From the NCBI GenBank assembly GCA_015259045.1, contig JABZHD010000003.1:1-27218 (forward strand): a stretch of 27,218 nucleotides of DNA. The letters are read 5' to 3'. Positions 1 through 7,153 of the stretch are shown piece after piece. The position numbers and the translations under genes were made by a program. Under the pieces are notes generated by a model. That model saw only the letters and a program-made list of their open reading frames with translations, was not told the origin of the DNA and did no database searches. Source of the stretch: Atopobium sp. Its GTDB lineage: Bacteria > Actinomycetota > Coriobacteriia > Coriobacteriales > Atopobiaceae. Within the stretch, counting starts at the first letter, position 1. Each line of letters opens with the position of its first letter.

Positions 1-252
1 ATACAAGCATGCATGAGTTGGAGTATCGGAAGATGGGTTCATCTCACCCTCAACAACGTTGCCGTCAAGGTCGCAGACAACCAAGTTCTCTGGGCTCAGT
101 TCCTCATATGAGACGCCCGATGGTTTGATAACAAACAGGCCGCGCTCACGGTCAAGTCCAGAAGCATTGCCCCAGGTAAAGACTACCAGGCCATGCTTTG
201 GCAGGTCCATGTTTGCTTCATACACTTCATCACGAAGCTCTTTAAGCATCAT
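1..252 (-). CDS. ulaF: L-ribulose-5-phosphate 4-epimerase (UlaF/AraD family), N-terminal part
   Basis: The minus strand from 252 encodes 84 residues with no stop before the window edge, so the gene is cut at position 1. The start reads [21 protein letters not shown], followed by [20 protein letters not shown] and SSDTPTH. These are the standard opening blocks of the class II aldolase/epimerase family (AraD, UlaF). The family converts L-ribulose-5-phosphate to D-xylulose-5-phosphate in the cytoplasm, the last step of ascorbate or arabinose breakdown. An AAGGAG box lies 8 bases before the first ATG (a second ATG follows directly). It starts 12 bases after the ulaG stop, so it is in the ula operon, which favours UlaF over AraD. 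The zinc-binding histidines lie beyond the edge and cannot be checked. Confidence 0.93.
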   Translation of the reverse strand, partial: MMLKELRDEVYEANMDLPKHGLVVFTWGNASGLDRERGLFVIKPSGVSYEELSPENLVVCDLDGNVVEGEMNPSSDTPTHACLY

Positions 253-264
253 AGAGACTGCTCC

Positions 265-1383
265 TTAGAGAACGCTACGGAATGGAACGTTTGGCTCGTG
301 ATCGAAGCAATCATGGAAGCCACGGTCGTGATGGTAAGCAAAGCGGTCCTTATCCTGTGGATAGGTGTAGTGGCCGCCGACCTCCCAGAAGAATGGGTGG
401 AACTTGTAGTCAAGGCGGTCCTTACGCATCTCCCAAAGAACCTTGATCTCCTGAACGTCTGCCTGGAAGTTAGTCCAAACATCGTGGTGAATTGGGATAA
501 CAACCTTGGACTGAAGAGCCTCAGCCATGCGGAGCATATCGGTTGCTTCCATCTTGTCCTGGATACCAATTGGGTTGCAGCCAAAAGCGCCAAAGCAGAC
601 GTCTACGCCGCCAAACTCCTTAGCGATGTCTTTACCGTGCTTAGCAAAGTAAATGGAGTAATGAGAGTCGCCGGAGTGATAGATGTTTCCACCAGGGGTG
701 ACAAAGAGGTAGTTAACTGCCTTCTCGTCCATGTCCATTGGGCACTTGCCCCAGAGGTCTGGGCGGTTCTCAGATGTATCAGTAGTGGTAACGATGATGG
801 TGCGGTCAAAGGAATCGTATGCAACGATCTCCATGTCCTTAACCTTGACACGGTCGCCAGGCTTGACAACAATACACTGCTCGCGTGGAACGCCCCAGCC
901 AACCCAAATGTCAACTGCATCCTTAGGTCCAATAAATGGAACTGGGATCTCTTTGCCATTCTCGTCAGTAGTAGTCATGTTGTTGTTAACAACGTGAGCT
1001 GCAAGCTCCTTGGACATGTGGTCCTGGTGAATGTGAGTTACTACAACTGCGTCAAGGTTCTTGATAGCAAATGGATCAATAACAAAGGGAACGTTACGCA
1101 GGTTTGGCTGCATTTTACGAACACCAGCCATGTTTGCCATCTGGTGACCAGGCTTCATGAGGCCGTCACCGTGGGTGCGCTTACCATTGCCGGCCCAGAA
1201 GTCAACAGCAACGTTTGCTCCACCAGGAGTCTTAAACCAAATACCAACGCAGCCGAGCCACCACATCTCAACCTGGCCTGGCTCTACTACGGCATTGTCA
1301 ATCTCTTCGTTGAGCCAAGTTCCCCACTCAGGGAAGGTGCTCATAATCCAACTGTCGCGTGTGACGTCTTTCAAATCTGCCAT
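265..1383 (-). CDS. ulaG: L-ascorbate-6-phosphate lactonase UlaG
   Basis: A 372-residue cytosolic metallo-beta-lactamase-fold enzyme that opens the lactone ring of L-ascorbate-6-phosphate to 3-keto-L-gulonate-6-phosphate, the first step after PTS uptake. The sequence follows E. coli UlaG closely (about 354 aa there): [18 protein letters not shown] near residue 11, [10 protein letters not shown] at 40-49, the metal motif THIHQDH at 116-122, [22 protein letters not shown] and a C-terminal GFHDCF. ATG at 1383 follows AAAGGAG by 6 bases. It is the fifth gene of the ula operon here, between the propeller protein and ulaF; in E. coli ulaG is a separate unit. The 125-base gap upstream holds an inverted repeat (1446-1490). 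Confidence 0.96.
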   Translation of the reverse strand: MADLKDVTRDSWIMSTFPEWGTWLNEEIDNAVVEPGQVEMWWLGCVGIWFKTPGGANVAVDFWAGNGKRTHGDGLMKPGHQMANMAGVRKMQPNLRNVPFVIDPFAIKNLDAVVVTHIHQDHMSKELAAHVVNNNMTTTDENGKEIPVPFIGPKDAVDIWVGWGVPREQCIVVKPGDRVKVKDMEIVAYDSFDRTIIVTTTDTSENRPDLWGKCPMDMDEKAVNYLFVTPGGNIYHSGDSHYSIYFAKHGKDIAKEFGGVDVCFGAFGCNPIGIQDKMEATDMLRMAEALQSKVVIPIHHDVWTNFQADVQEIKVLWEMRKDRLDYKFHPFFWEVGGHYTYPQDKDRFAYHHDRGFHDCFDHEPNVPFRSVL

Positions 1384-1445
1384 TACGCGCTCCTTTCTAT
1401 AAAACAGAGGACTAGTACTTTGATGTATACGCAGGTTGTTGAGCG

Positions 1446-1490
1446 GCGCTCAGGACTTTGCTTGCATGCTCAGAAGCTCATCCTGAGCGC
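1446..1490 (-). promoter_or_regulatory. Intercistronic inverted repeat before ulaG
   Basis: A perfect 10-bp inverted repeat, GCGCTCAGGA at 1446-1455 and TCCTGAGCGC at 1481-1490, encloses 25 bases. A competing hairpin is visible: GCTCAG at 1469-1474 can pair with CTGAGC at 1483-1488 and shares the 3' arm. No U-run follows on the minus strand. It may be an RNA processing or stability element that sets ulaG-ulaF dosage, or a protein site; the sequence does not decide. Confidence 0.5.
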
Positions 1491-1508
1491 TCACTACAAA
1501 ACGCAGCC

Positions 1509-2564
1509 CTACTCCACTACTTTGTAGAGAGCCAGCTGGTCTGTCTCACGATATGCAGCAACAATGTAATCGCTGCCGTCATGCCTATACACCATGCAGT
1601 TTGCTGGTCCGAGGTCGTGGTCGATAACGTCTACGGTGTACTCACCGTCAACGTATCTAACAAGCAACAAGTCGCGACCATCTTTACGATTGCCAATGAC
1701 CGCGCACTTCTCGCCATTAAGGTCTGCTGCCCAAAGCGCGTGAAGGAAGCTGCGCTTCTGTGGGTCGCACCAAACCTGCTCGTAGCGATCGCGAGTCTGG
1801 CCTTCGTGCCAAATTGCCAGCGTGTCACCGTGGAACTTGGAGAAGGTAAGAATCTCCAGCTTTCCGTCGCCGTCAAAGTCTGTTGCAACAATATCGCTTG
1901 TTGGCTGAACCAGAAGGCAGGTGACATCCCAAGCACCCTCAGGAGTGGTTGGTGGCACATATCTAAACACGCCTGCGGCGGTTGAGATCAAAGCATACGA
2001 TTTATCAGGTGCAGTCCAGAAACCGTGGTTCTGAACCTGATAGTTAGCAACACAAGTCAGCTTAAGCTGGTTGTCTGCCGTGTACTGCTCAAGGTTATCG
2101 CTCAAAGGAGCGGCCCAAACAGCACCTGGGGTGCGCCAATCATCCTTGACGCCGGTCTCAGCTCCACCCTTGATAGAGCAAGCAAGAACCCAAAGCTGAT
2201 CGTCAGCAGCCTTCAAGATGCCAAAACGGTGAACATAAGGGAGGTCGCAGAGAATCTGCTCAGACCAAGAACCGTCTGCCTGCTTGGTATAGGATGCAAT
2301 TGCCGCGTCGTCTCCACCAAAGTTTGGCGAGAAGAACTTGCGGGTTGCGAGGAACTGATCTTTCCTGCCAGGGACCTGTGTAATGGTCATGACGCCGCCA
2401 GGGCCTGGAGCAACAGTCTCCAGAGGCTCACCATCAAGCGTAAAGCGACGGATTGGACCGTCCTTCTCGACAGCAGCTAAAAAGCTTGGTGCGTCTTCTC
2501 CCTCAAACATGCCAAGCGCATAGCACTTAGGCATCTCGGCAAGATTTTTCTTTTCAAAAGTCAT
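1509..2564 (-). CDS. Cytosolic FG-GAP/VCBS-like beta-propeller protein in the ula operon, function unknown
   Basis: 351 residues, no signal peptide and no membrane segment, so probably cytosolic. Repeating blade-like units with W/F-rich beta strands run through the protein. One clear calcium-loop-type motif, DFDGDGKLEILTF (about 230-242), is typical of FG-GAP/VCBS blades, and a weaker AADLNGEKCAVIGN block follows. It sits 29 bases after IIB and before ulaG, on the same strand, so it should be made with the ascorbate PTS. The ATG at 2564 has only a weak upstream GAG. FG-GAP proteins are usually secreted or surface proteins; a cytosolic copy inside a sugar operon is unusual. Possible roles are a sugar-phosphate-binding or lactone-metabolising propeller. 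No enzyme assignment can be supported. Confidence 0.7.
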   Translation of the reverse strand: MTFEKKNLAEMPKCYALGMFEGEDAPSFLAAVEKDGPIRRFTLDGEPLETVAPGPGGVMTITQVPGRKDQFLATRKFFSPNFGGDDAAIASYTKQADGSWSEQILCDLPYVHRFGILKAADDQLWVLACSIKGGAETGVKDDWRTPGAVWAAPLSDNLEQYTADNQLKLTCVANYQVQNHGFWTAPDKSYALISTAAGVFRYVPPTTPEGAWDVTCLLVQPTSDIVATDFDGDGKLEILTFSKFHGDTLAIWHEGQTRDRYEQVWCDPQKRSFLHALWAADLNGEKCAVIGNRKDGRDLLLVRYVDGEYTVDVIDHDLGPANCMVYRHDGSDYIVAAYRETDQLALYKVVE

Positions 2565-2593
2565 TAAAGTGCTCGATTCTTTAGAAACCTAAA

Positions 2594-2902
2594 CTATGCG
2601 GAATACTTCTCTGCAGCGCCGGTTTCCTTGAGCTTCTCTTCCATCTCTGCGTCAGAAAGAACGTTACGCAAACCAATGACGGTAACGCCAGCCTTAGCAG
2701 CATCCTCGTACATATTCAGGAAGTTAAGTGGTGCAAAAACAATGTCATACTGACGAGCAGAGCTTACGCCCTCGGAAAGTGCACAGTGGTGAATCTTATC
2801 GACGCCCATGTTGAGCTTCTGAGTGACGCGCTCAGCGGTCATCTTCATCATCAGAGAGGTACCTGCACCGTTTGCACATGCGACCAAAATCTTTGCGTTC
2901 AT
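2594..2902 (-). CDS. ulaB: PTS ascorbate transporter subunit IIB
   Basis: 102 residues from the ATG at 2902, which has AAGGAG 5 bases upstream; an ORF extension to 2920 lacks a ribosome site. The start MNAKILVACANGAGTS carries the phosphorylated cysteine (C9) in the CxNGxGTS P-loop of the SgaB/UlaB group, and the length matches E. coli UlaB (101 aa). The protein takes phosphate from IIA and passes it to ascorbate as the sugar crosses IIC. It follows the IIC gene after a 165-base spacer containing a strong hairpin, and precedes the propeller gene. Confidence 0.94.
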   Translation of the reverse strand: MNAKILVACANGAGTSLMMKMTAERVTQKLNMGVDKIHHCALSEGVSSARQYDIVFAPLNFLNMYEDAAKAGVTVIGLRNVLSDAEMEEKLKETGAAEKYSA

Positions 2903-3023
2903 GTTGACTCCTTCGATCAAACAAACTGATTACGGACACATTGTGTTTGTACCCATTTGGGCGCTATGATGCTCGCATTTAAAGCAAATACCGCATCAAA
3001 CAATGTGCCGAGTATTACTAATA

Positions 3024-3053
3024 ACCCTGAGCAGATGGGGGTCTGCTCAGGGT
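3024..3053 (-). promoter_or_regulatory. Strong hairpin between the IIC and IIB genes
   Basis: A perfect 12-bp stem, ACCCTGAGCAGA (3024-3035) with TCTGCTCAGGGT (3042-3053) and a 6-base loop, lies 15 bases after the IIC stop. On the minus strand it is followed by TATTAGTAATACTC, not a U-run. It is therefore more likely a 3'-end stabilising or processing hairpin, or a leaky terminator that changes the IIC:IIB ratio, than a full terminator. Confidence 0.65.
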
Positions 3054-3067
3054 AGGAAGAAAGAGGG

Positions 3068-4579
3068 CTACTTGCTTTCCGCACTAGCTGCGGCGGCCTT
3101 CTGTGCACGGATTTCCTTGCACTTCTGGTAATCCTCAACCTCCATGAAGTACGTGTCTTTGTTTGCACGGTACTGGAGCTGTGGGATTGCGATAAGAGCA
3201 ATAACAACAATTGCGAGACCTGCGTAGGACAGGAACTTCATGACGCCGGTCATGATTGGCCAGACAACTGCCCAGTCCCACATGCCAAGGTATCCACCGT
3301 ATGCAGCCATGCCAACCCAGCCAGCGATAAGAGCTGAACCAAAGACCTGGAGAAGACCAGAGATGAAAGGCATGATAAGAACTGCGCGGAGGCCGCCCTT
3401 GTTGTTTGCGTAAACGCCGATGGTAGCGTTATCGAAGAACAGTGGAACAAAGCCTGCGATAACAATAACTGGGGACTTCAAAAGCAACAGAGTTGCGATT
3501 GCCAGGAACTGGCCAGCAGCACCCATGAGGAAGCCGAGGGTAACTGCGTTTGGAGAACCAAAGCCGTAGGTAACTGCACAGTCAACGCCTGGGACGGAAC
3601 CCTTGAGGAGCTTGTTAGAAATACCCTGGAAGGAGTTGGTGAGCTCGGTAACGAAGGTACGAACACCAAGCTGCAGGATGGAGAGGTAAACAGCAAACTG
3701 GAAGGAAGTGGTCATGATGTAGAAGAAGAAATCCTGACCTGGCTTCATGAACTTGTTCTCAAGCAGGAAGTCCTGGCCAAGAACAGCAAGGATGACACCA
3801 AAGAATGCTGTCATGAGAATTGCAGTTGCAACGAGGTTCTCGTTGAAGATCTTAAGGAAGCCTGGCAGCTCGATGTCCTCAATGCGCTTAGACTCCTTCT
3901 TGGAGTGCTTGGAGAGCCACTCGGAAGCCTTGGATGCGCAATAGACACCAAACATCTGCTGGTGAGCAATGGTAAGGCCAGCGCCTTCAGTAAGGTCCTG
4001 GGTAGGTCCAATACAAAGGTTAGAGCCAACTGCCCAGTAAAGACCAAGGAGAACGGTCATAACTGCAAGGATGGTAACGTCGTTAAGCTGTGGGAAGCAG
4101 AAGAGGATAAGCCAAAATGCAGTTGCTGCCTGCTGAACCTGGACGTGACCAGTAGTAAAGATTGCGCGAAGCTTAGTCTGCTTCTTAAAAGCAACCAGAA
4201 CAATGTTCAGAATGAAAGCGAAGAGCAGAAGAAGCATAACGGAGGAGAAGGAACGACCTGCGATAAATGCAGGAGCGTCAGCTGCCTCCATGCCTGCCTG
4301 TACTGCGTTCTGGCCAAAGTATGGGTCAATGACCATTGCAGAAAGGTTGAAGCGAGCCTGAAGTCCAACAAGAACTGGACGGAATGCAGTTACCAGGCCG
4401 CCGGAACCAACCAGGAGGATCTGATAACCAATGACTGCCTTAAGGAAGCCAGCGAGTACGTCGTACCACTTCTTCTTAAGAAGAATGTAGCCGATAGCAA
4501 CAATCAAACCGATGAAATAGGCTGGCTGAGTCAAGAAGTTGCTCGCAAACCATTTCCAAATACCAAGAACAATATCCAT
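3068..4579 (-). CDS. ulaA: PTS ascorbate transporter subunit IIC (UlaA/SgaT)
   Basis: 503 residues from the ATG at 4579, preceded by AAAGGGG; a TTG 15 bases further upstream was rejected. An integral membrane permease with about ten hydrophobic segments. Blocks shared with E. coli UlaA include GYILLKKKWYDVLAGFLKAVIGYQIL, FTTGHVQVQQA, IGPTQDLTEGAGLTIAHQQ, GVRTFVTEL, GISNKLLKGSVPGVDCAV and PLFFDNATIGVYAN (longest blocks abbreviated by family recognition). It moves L-ascorbate across the membrane while IIB phosphorylates it. The protein is longer than the E. coli one (465 aa), mainly by a charged Ala/Lys/Glu tail. It lies second in the operon, after IIA and a GC-rich spacer. Confidence 0.95.
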   Translation of the reverse strand: MDIVLGIWKWFASNFLTQPAYFIGLIVAIGYILLKKKWYDVLAGFLKAVIGYQILLVGSGGLVTAFRPVLVGLQARFNLSAMVIDPYFGQNAVQAGMEAADAPAFIAGRSFSSVMLLLLFAFILNIVLVAFKKQTKLRAIFTTGHVQVQQAATAFWLILFCFPQLNDVTILAVMTVLLGLYWAVGSNLCIGPTQDLTEGAGLTIAHQQMFGVYCASKASEWLSKHSKKESKRIEDIELPGFLKIFNENLVATAILMTAFFGVILAVLGQDFLLENKFMKPGQDFFFYIMTTSFQFAVYLSILQLGVRTFVTELTNSFQGISNKLLKGSVPGVDCAVTYGFGSPNAVTLGFLMGAAGQFLAIATLLLLKSPVIVIAGFVPLFFDNATIGVYANNKGGLRAVLIMPFISGLLQVFGSALIAGWVGMAAYGGYLGMWDWAVVWPIMTGVMKFLSYAGLAIVVIALIAIPQLQYRANKDTYFMEVEDYQKCKEIRAQKAAAASAESK

Positions 4580-4661
4580 TGATACCCCTTTCAAAGGGTC
4601 CTACATACGTACCTTCTGCAGCCCACACTACAAAAGGAAATCCTCAATAACCTGCCCAAAC

Positions 4662-4768
4662 GGGCACAAAAGCGCGGACAGACGGGCGCAAGAGCGCGAA
4701 CGGACGCGCGGGCGGCGCAAACGCGAACAAGCGCAAGCGCGGACGGACGCGACCGACGCTCAAAAAAC
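4662..4768. repeat. GC-rich low-complexity patch between IIA and IIC genes
   Basis: About 107 bases built from degenerate GCGCGGAC, GGACGCG and GCGCAA words, far richer in GC than both neighbours. A small hairpin TGCCC-AAAC-GGGCA (4653-4666) precedes it. The word GCGCGGAC recurs in the spacers after yebC (near 7135) and after fruK (8109-8146). It has no reading frame of interest. Whether it is a dispersed repeat or an RNA spacer cannot be told from one window. Confidence 0.55.
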
Positions 4769-4772
4769 GAGC

Positions 4773-5231
4773 CTACTCGGAGATAAGCTCGTCGATCTCC
4801 AAGAGCTCTTCTGGAGACTGAATATTCTTCAGGCGCTCAAGGACCTCTTCATTCATAAGGACCTGAACGAGCATCTGCATATTCTTAAGATGTGCTTCCT
4901 GATCGGTTGCGCTCAGAGTAAAGAAGGTCTTAACCTGCTTCTCATCGTCGCCATTCTCGAAGTTAACTGGAACATCGGAGTGCATAAATCCAATAGCAGT
5001 CTTGCCATTAGAGCCAATGCGAGCAGTGGAGTGTGGCATTGCAACGTTTGGAACGATAACAATGTAAGGGCCATATTTATTTACGCACTCGATAATGTCG
5101 TCTGCATACTCTGGATTGACTGTTCCGTCAGCCTCCAGTGGTTTGCAGCACTCTCTAATAGACTCTTCCCACGTCATAGGGGTCTTTACGAATGCATAAT
5201 GCTTCTGCTCGTAAATATCGCGAAGTAACAT
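4773..5231 (-). CDS. ulaC: PTS ascorbate transporter subunit IIA
   Basis: 152 residues from the ATG at 5231, chosen because AGGAG lies 8 bases upstream; the longer frame to 5297 runs through the likely promoter. The phosphorylation site is His67 in PNVAMPHSTAR, matching the LAMPHGRP site of E. coli UlaC in the mannitol/fructose-type IIA fold. The protein takes phosphate from HPr and gives it to IIB. It is the first gene of the operon; in E. coli the order is IIC-IIB-IIA, so the order here differs. Transcription probably starts near 5273. Confidence 0.94.
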   Translation of the reverse strand: MLLRDIYEQKHYAFVKTPMTWEESIRECCKPLEADGTVNPEYADDIIECVNKYGPYIVIVPNVAMPHSTARIGSNGKTAIGFMHSDVPVNFENGDDEKQVKTFFTLSATDQEAHLKNMQMLVQVLMNEEVLERLKNIQSPEELLEIDELISE

Positions 5232-5279
5232 GTGATTCACTCCTCTCCAGTAGCTACTGTGAATCTTTCCTTGTGTTGG

Positions 5280-5285
5280 ACTATA
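5280..5285 (-). promoter_or_regulatory. Probable extended -10 promoter of the ula operon
   Basis: On the minus strand TGCTATAGT gives a TATAGT -10 with the TGn extension, about 48 bases before the IIA start codon. No good -35 is visible 17 bases upstream (GATGTG), as expected for an extended -10 promoter or one needing an activator. Confidence 0.45.
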
Positions 5286-5333
5286 GCAAGACCACACAAG
5301 AACACATCGCTTAATGACAAAAACTTGAATCTT

Positions 5334-5630
5334 CTGAACGCTTCAACAATTAGATAAATAATTTATATGACATTTGACTTGCCGTATAACAAATTTCCCT
5401 ATTTGTTGAACGTTTAGAACGTTTTACCAATCGAATCGATAATGTTAGTATAGCTAATGTTGGGAGTTTAGCAATACTTATCTATGCTCACTTTAGAGAT
5501 TTACGTCATAAAAACCGTTGACCGTTAAAAAATATCCGTTTAAGTATTCAAAACGTTCATAGGATAAGGTAAGATACACTGAGATTCGCTGAAATGCATC
5601 TACACAATTGTTCATGGACCGTTCAAAAGG
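5334..5630. promoter_or_regulatory. Cluster of GAACGTTT-type sites in the ula/deoR divergent spacer
   Basis: The 660-base spacer (5232-5894) is AT-rich and has no gene. Related words recur: CTGAACGCTTCAA (5334-5346), a double site GAACGTTTA-GAACGTTTT (5408-5425), CAAAACGTTCAT (5549-5560, opposite strand) and CCGTTCAAAAGG (5619-5630, opposite strand). CCGTT also repeats at 5514-5540. DeoR-family repressors often bind several such half-sites with DNA looping, so these are candidate operators for the neighbouring regulator. Binding is inferred only. Confidence 0.45.
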
Positions 5631-5894
5631 TGCTATCAATTTGTACGATGTTTTTCACGGAATCGAGTTAGTTAAATGTCTTATATAGTGTTCAGAAATA
5701 TAAGGCTTTTAACTGTGGAAATAGCGTCGTAACGTCACGGCAAACTGTTCTTTTGCACATACTTCTCGAGAGCTTTTTTCGATCTTCTCGCGAACTATTT
5801 GCAAGTAGTCGGGTTTCTCGCCTGGCGTGTTGTTTGAAAAGTTTGCAACTATTTTTGTAGGTTTATCAGTAGTTTGATTTCTATTGGGGGATTC

Positions 5895-6659
5895 ATGGCC
5901 ACAAGTCGTTCATTTGTAGCATCGCGTAGAAGCTCTATCATGAGTCTTCTTGAACAATACCGCCAAGTTTCCGTCAGCGATCTTGCCGATAGGTTTGAAG
6001 TTTCTTCGCTTACCATTCGCCGCGACCTCGATGAACTTGAAGCTCAGGGCCTCATTTCTCGAAGCTATGGCATGGCCACGCTGCTTGACCCACTCTCTAC
6101 GGGACTCAGCTCTAACCAGGTCACCGCGAAGTTCAAGCTTGCCCAAGCCGCAGCTAAACTCATCAAAGATGGCGACACGGTCTTCATTAACACCAGCTCA
6201 ACCGCTATTAAAGTCCTGGAATTCATCACTGCCGAGAACATCACCGTGGTTACCAATAACGGTAGCGTGCTGGCGGCTGACTATCCCCCATCAATGACCG
6301 TTTTGGTTACGGGCGGAGAAGTTCGCCCAGCTAAGAAGTCTATGACCGGCGATTTTGCGCTTGCTTCAATCAACCAGATTCGCGCCGCAAAGTGCATCCT
6401 GGGGTGCTCGGGAATTTCTGCTGAGCGCGGCCTCACCACGCTGGTTTCAAACGAGATGCGCGTGAACTCGCTGATGCTTAAGCACTCTGAGCAGCACATT
6501 GTCCTAGCCGACTCGAGCAAGCTGGGGGTTAATTCCAGCTTCCAATACGGATCCCCGTCCGATATCGACGTGCTTATGACGGACGAATCCGCATCGATTT
6601 CGCAGGTAGCTGCCCTTGAAGCCGCTGGTGTTCGCAAGGTTGTACGCGTAAGCTTGTAG
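5895..6659 (+). CDS. DeoR-family transcriptional regulator (UlaR-like)
   Basis: 254 residues from the ATG at 5895, with GGGGG just upstream; a TTG at 5874 is in frame but has no ribosome site. An N-terminal winged helix-turn-helix, VSVSDLADRFEVSSLTIRRD (about 26-45), matches the DeoR signature. The C-terminal sugar-phosphate sensor shows KDGDTVFINTSSTA, VVTNN, TGGEVRP, GCSGISAERGLT and LADSSKLG, as in phosphosugar-responsive DeoR proteins. It is divergent from the ula operon and probably represses it, with ascorbate-6-phosphate as likely inducer. It could also act on the fru genes, which have no regulator of their own in view. No U-tract terminator follows; a 13-bp palindrome lies about 105 bases downstream. 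Confidence 0.88.
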   Translation: MATSRSFVASRRSSIMSLLEQYRQVSVSDLADRFEVSSLTIRRDLDELEAQGLISRSYGMATLLDPLSTGLSSNQVTAKFKLAQAAAKLIKDGDTVFINTSSTAIKVLEFITAENITVVTNNGSVLAADYPPSMTVLVTGGEVRPAKKSMTGDFALASINQIRAAKCILGCSGISAERGLTTLVSNEMRVNSLMLKHSEQHIVLADSSKLGVNSSFQYGSPSDIDVLMTDESASISQVAALEAAGVRKVVRVSL

Positions 6660-6763
6660 GATTGCCGCGGTAGTTGGCTTTCAGCTGTTGGGGCTGTCGG
6701 AGCTGTCAGTTTTCTCGTTTCGCAAATCGCACATCAAAATTTTAACTATCATGATCCAAAAAT

Positions 6764-6795
6764 ATTCATCCTCATGGATATTCATGAGGATGAAT
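6764..6795. repeat. 13-bp perfect palindromic hairpin downstream of the deoR-type gene
   Basis: ATTCATCCTCATG (6764-6776) pairs with CATGAGGATGAAT (6783-6795) around a GATATT loop. No U-run follows directly; a TTTTTT tract comes about 20 bases later. It may end the regulator mRNA or be a protein site. Confidence 0.55.
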
Positions 6796-6845
6796 TCATC
6801 TGTATGCATAAATTTTTTAGAAGCCTATTTTTGGCGTTTTGAAAA

Positions 6846-7024
6846 CACAGCAAAGTCACTTAATCTGCAAAATCACCCCTCAAAAGTCTCATTTTGCGCA
6901 GATTATCATCATTTACTGTGTTTTTTAGGGCTGTAAGTTATGTTTTTGGCTCTGTATATACAGATTATCTTACTTTGCTGTGGTCGACCTTCTAAAAACG
7001 TGCAGATTATCCGACACAGATGTG
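6846..7024. repeat. Four helically phased 23-nt repeats between convergent genes
   Basis: Four copies of a 23-nt unit were found by eye: minus strand 6846-6868, then plus strand 6898-6920, 6960-6982 and 7002-7024. The consensus is GCAGATTATC, two variable bases, then ACTTTGCTGTG. Copies 1 and 3 agree at 19 of 23 positions; copies 2 and 4 are more diverged but keep CAGATTA and TGTG at fixed distance. Centres are 52, 62 and 42 bp apart, close to 5, 6 and 4 helical turns, so all copies face the same side of the DNA. Copy 1 is inverted, so copies 1 and 2 also form a long imperfect hairpin. The region is AT-rich and non-coding. Function unknown: protein array, iteron-like site or remnant element. 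Confidence 0.75.
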
Positions 7025-7051
7025 TTCTGACAGCTTTATCGTCACCCAAAC

Positions 7052-7080
7052 AAAAAAGCCCCGCTAGCAAGCGGGGCTTT
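7052..7080 (-). terminator. Intrinsic terminator of yebC
   Basis: An 11-bp perfect stem AAAGCCCCGCT / AGCGGGGCTTT with a 4-base loop. On the minus strand it is followed by TTTTTT, about 75 bases after the yebC stop. The plus strand has a short TTT only, so it may act weakly in that direction too. Confidence 0.9.
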
Positions 7081-7153
7081 GAAGTGCAGTTTTGTCGCGC
7101 ACCGGGCGTCGCGCTCTTCGCGCTCGTGGCGCGCGCGGCGCGGACCAGAGAAC

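Noticed and set aside
193..1527. 444-codon open frame on the plus strand
   Set aside because: It is antisense to ulaG, whose protein and ribosome site are unmistakable; the frame is open because of codon bias.
6688..6936. 82-codon plus-strand frame after the DeoR-type gene
   Set aside because: It runs through the palindrome and two phased repeats; AT-rich with no start signal.
6846..6982. MITE with 22-bp terminal inverted repeats
   Set aside because: The outer copies could be read so, but two further direct copies and the helical spacing fit a repeat array better, and no target-site duplication is visible.
6846..7024. CRISPR array
   Set aside because: Repeats are imperfect, one is inverted, spacers vary from 19 to 39 bp and no cas gene is present.
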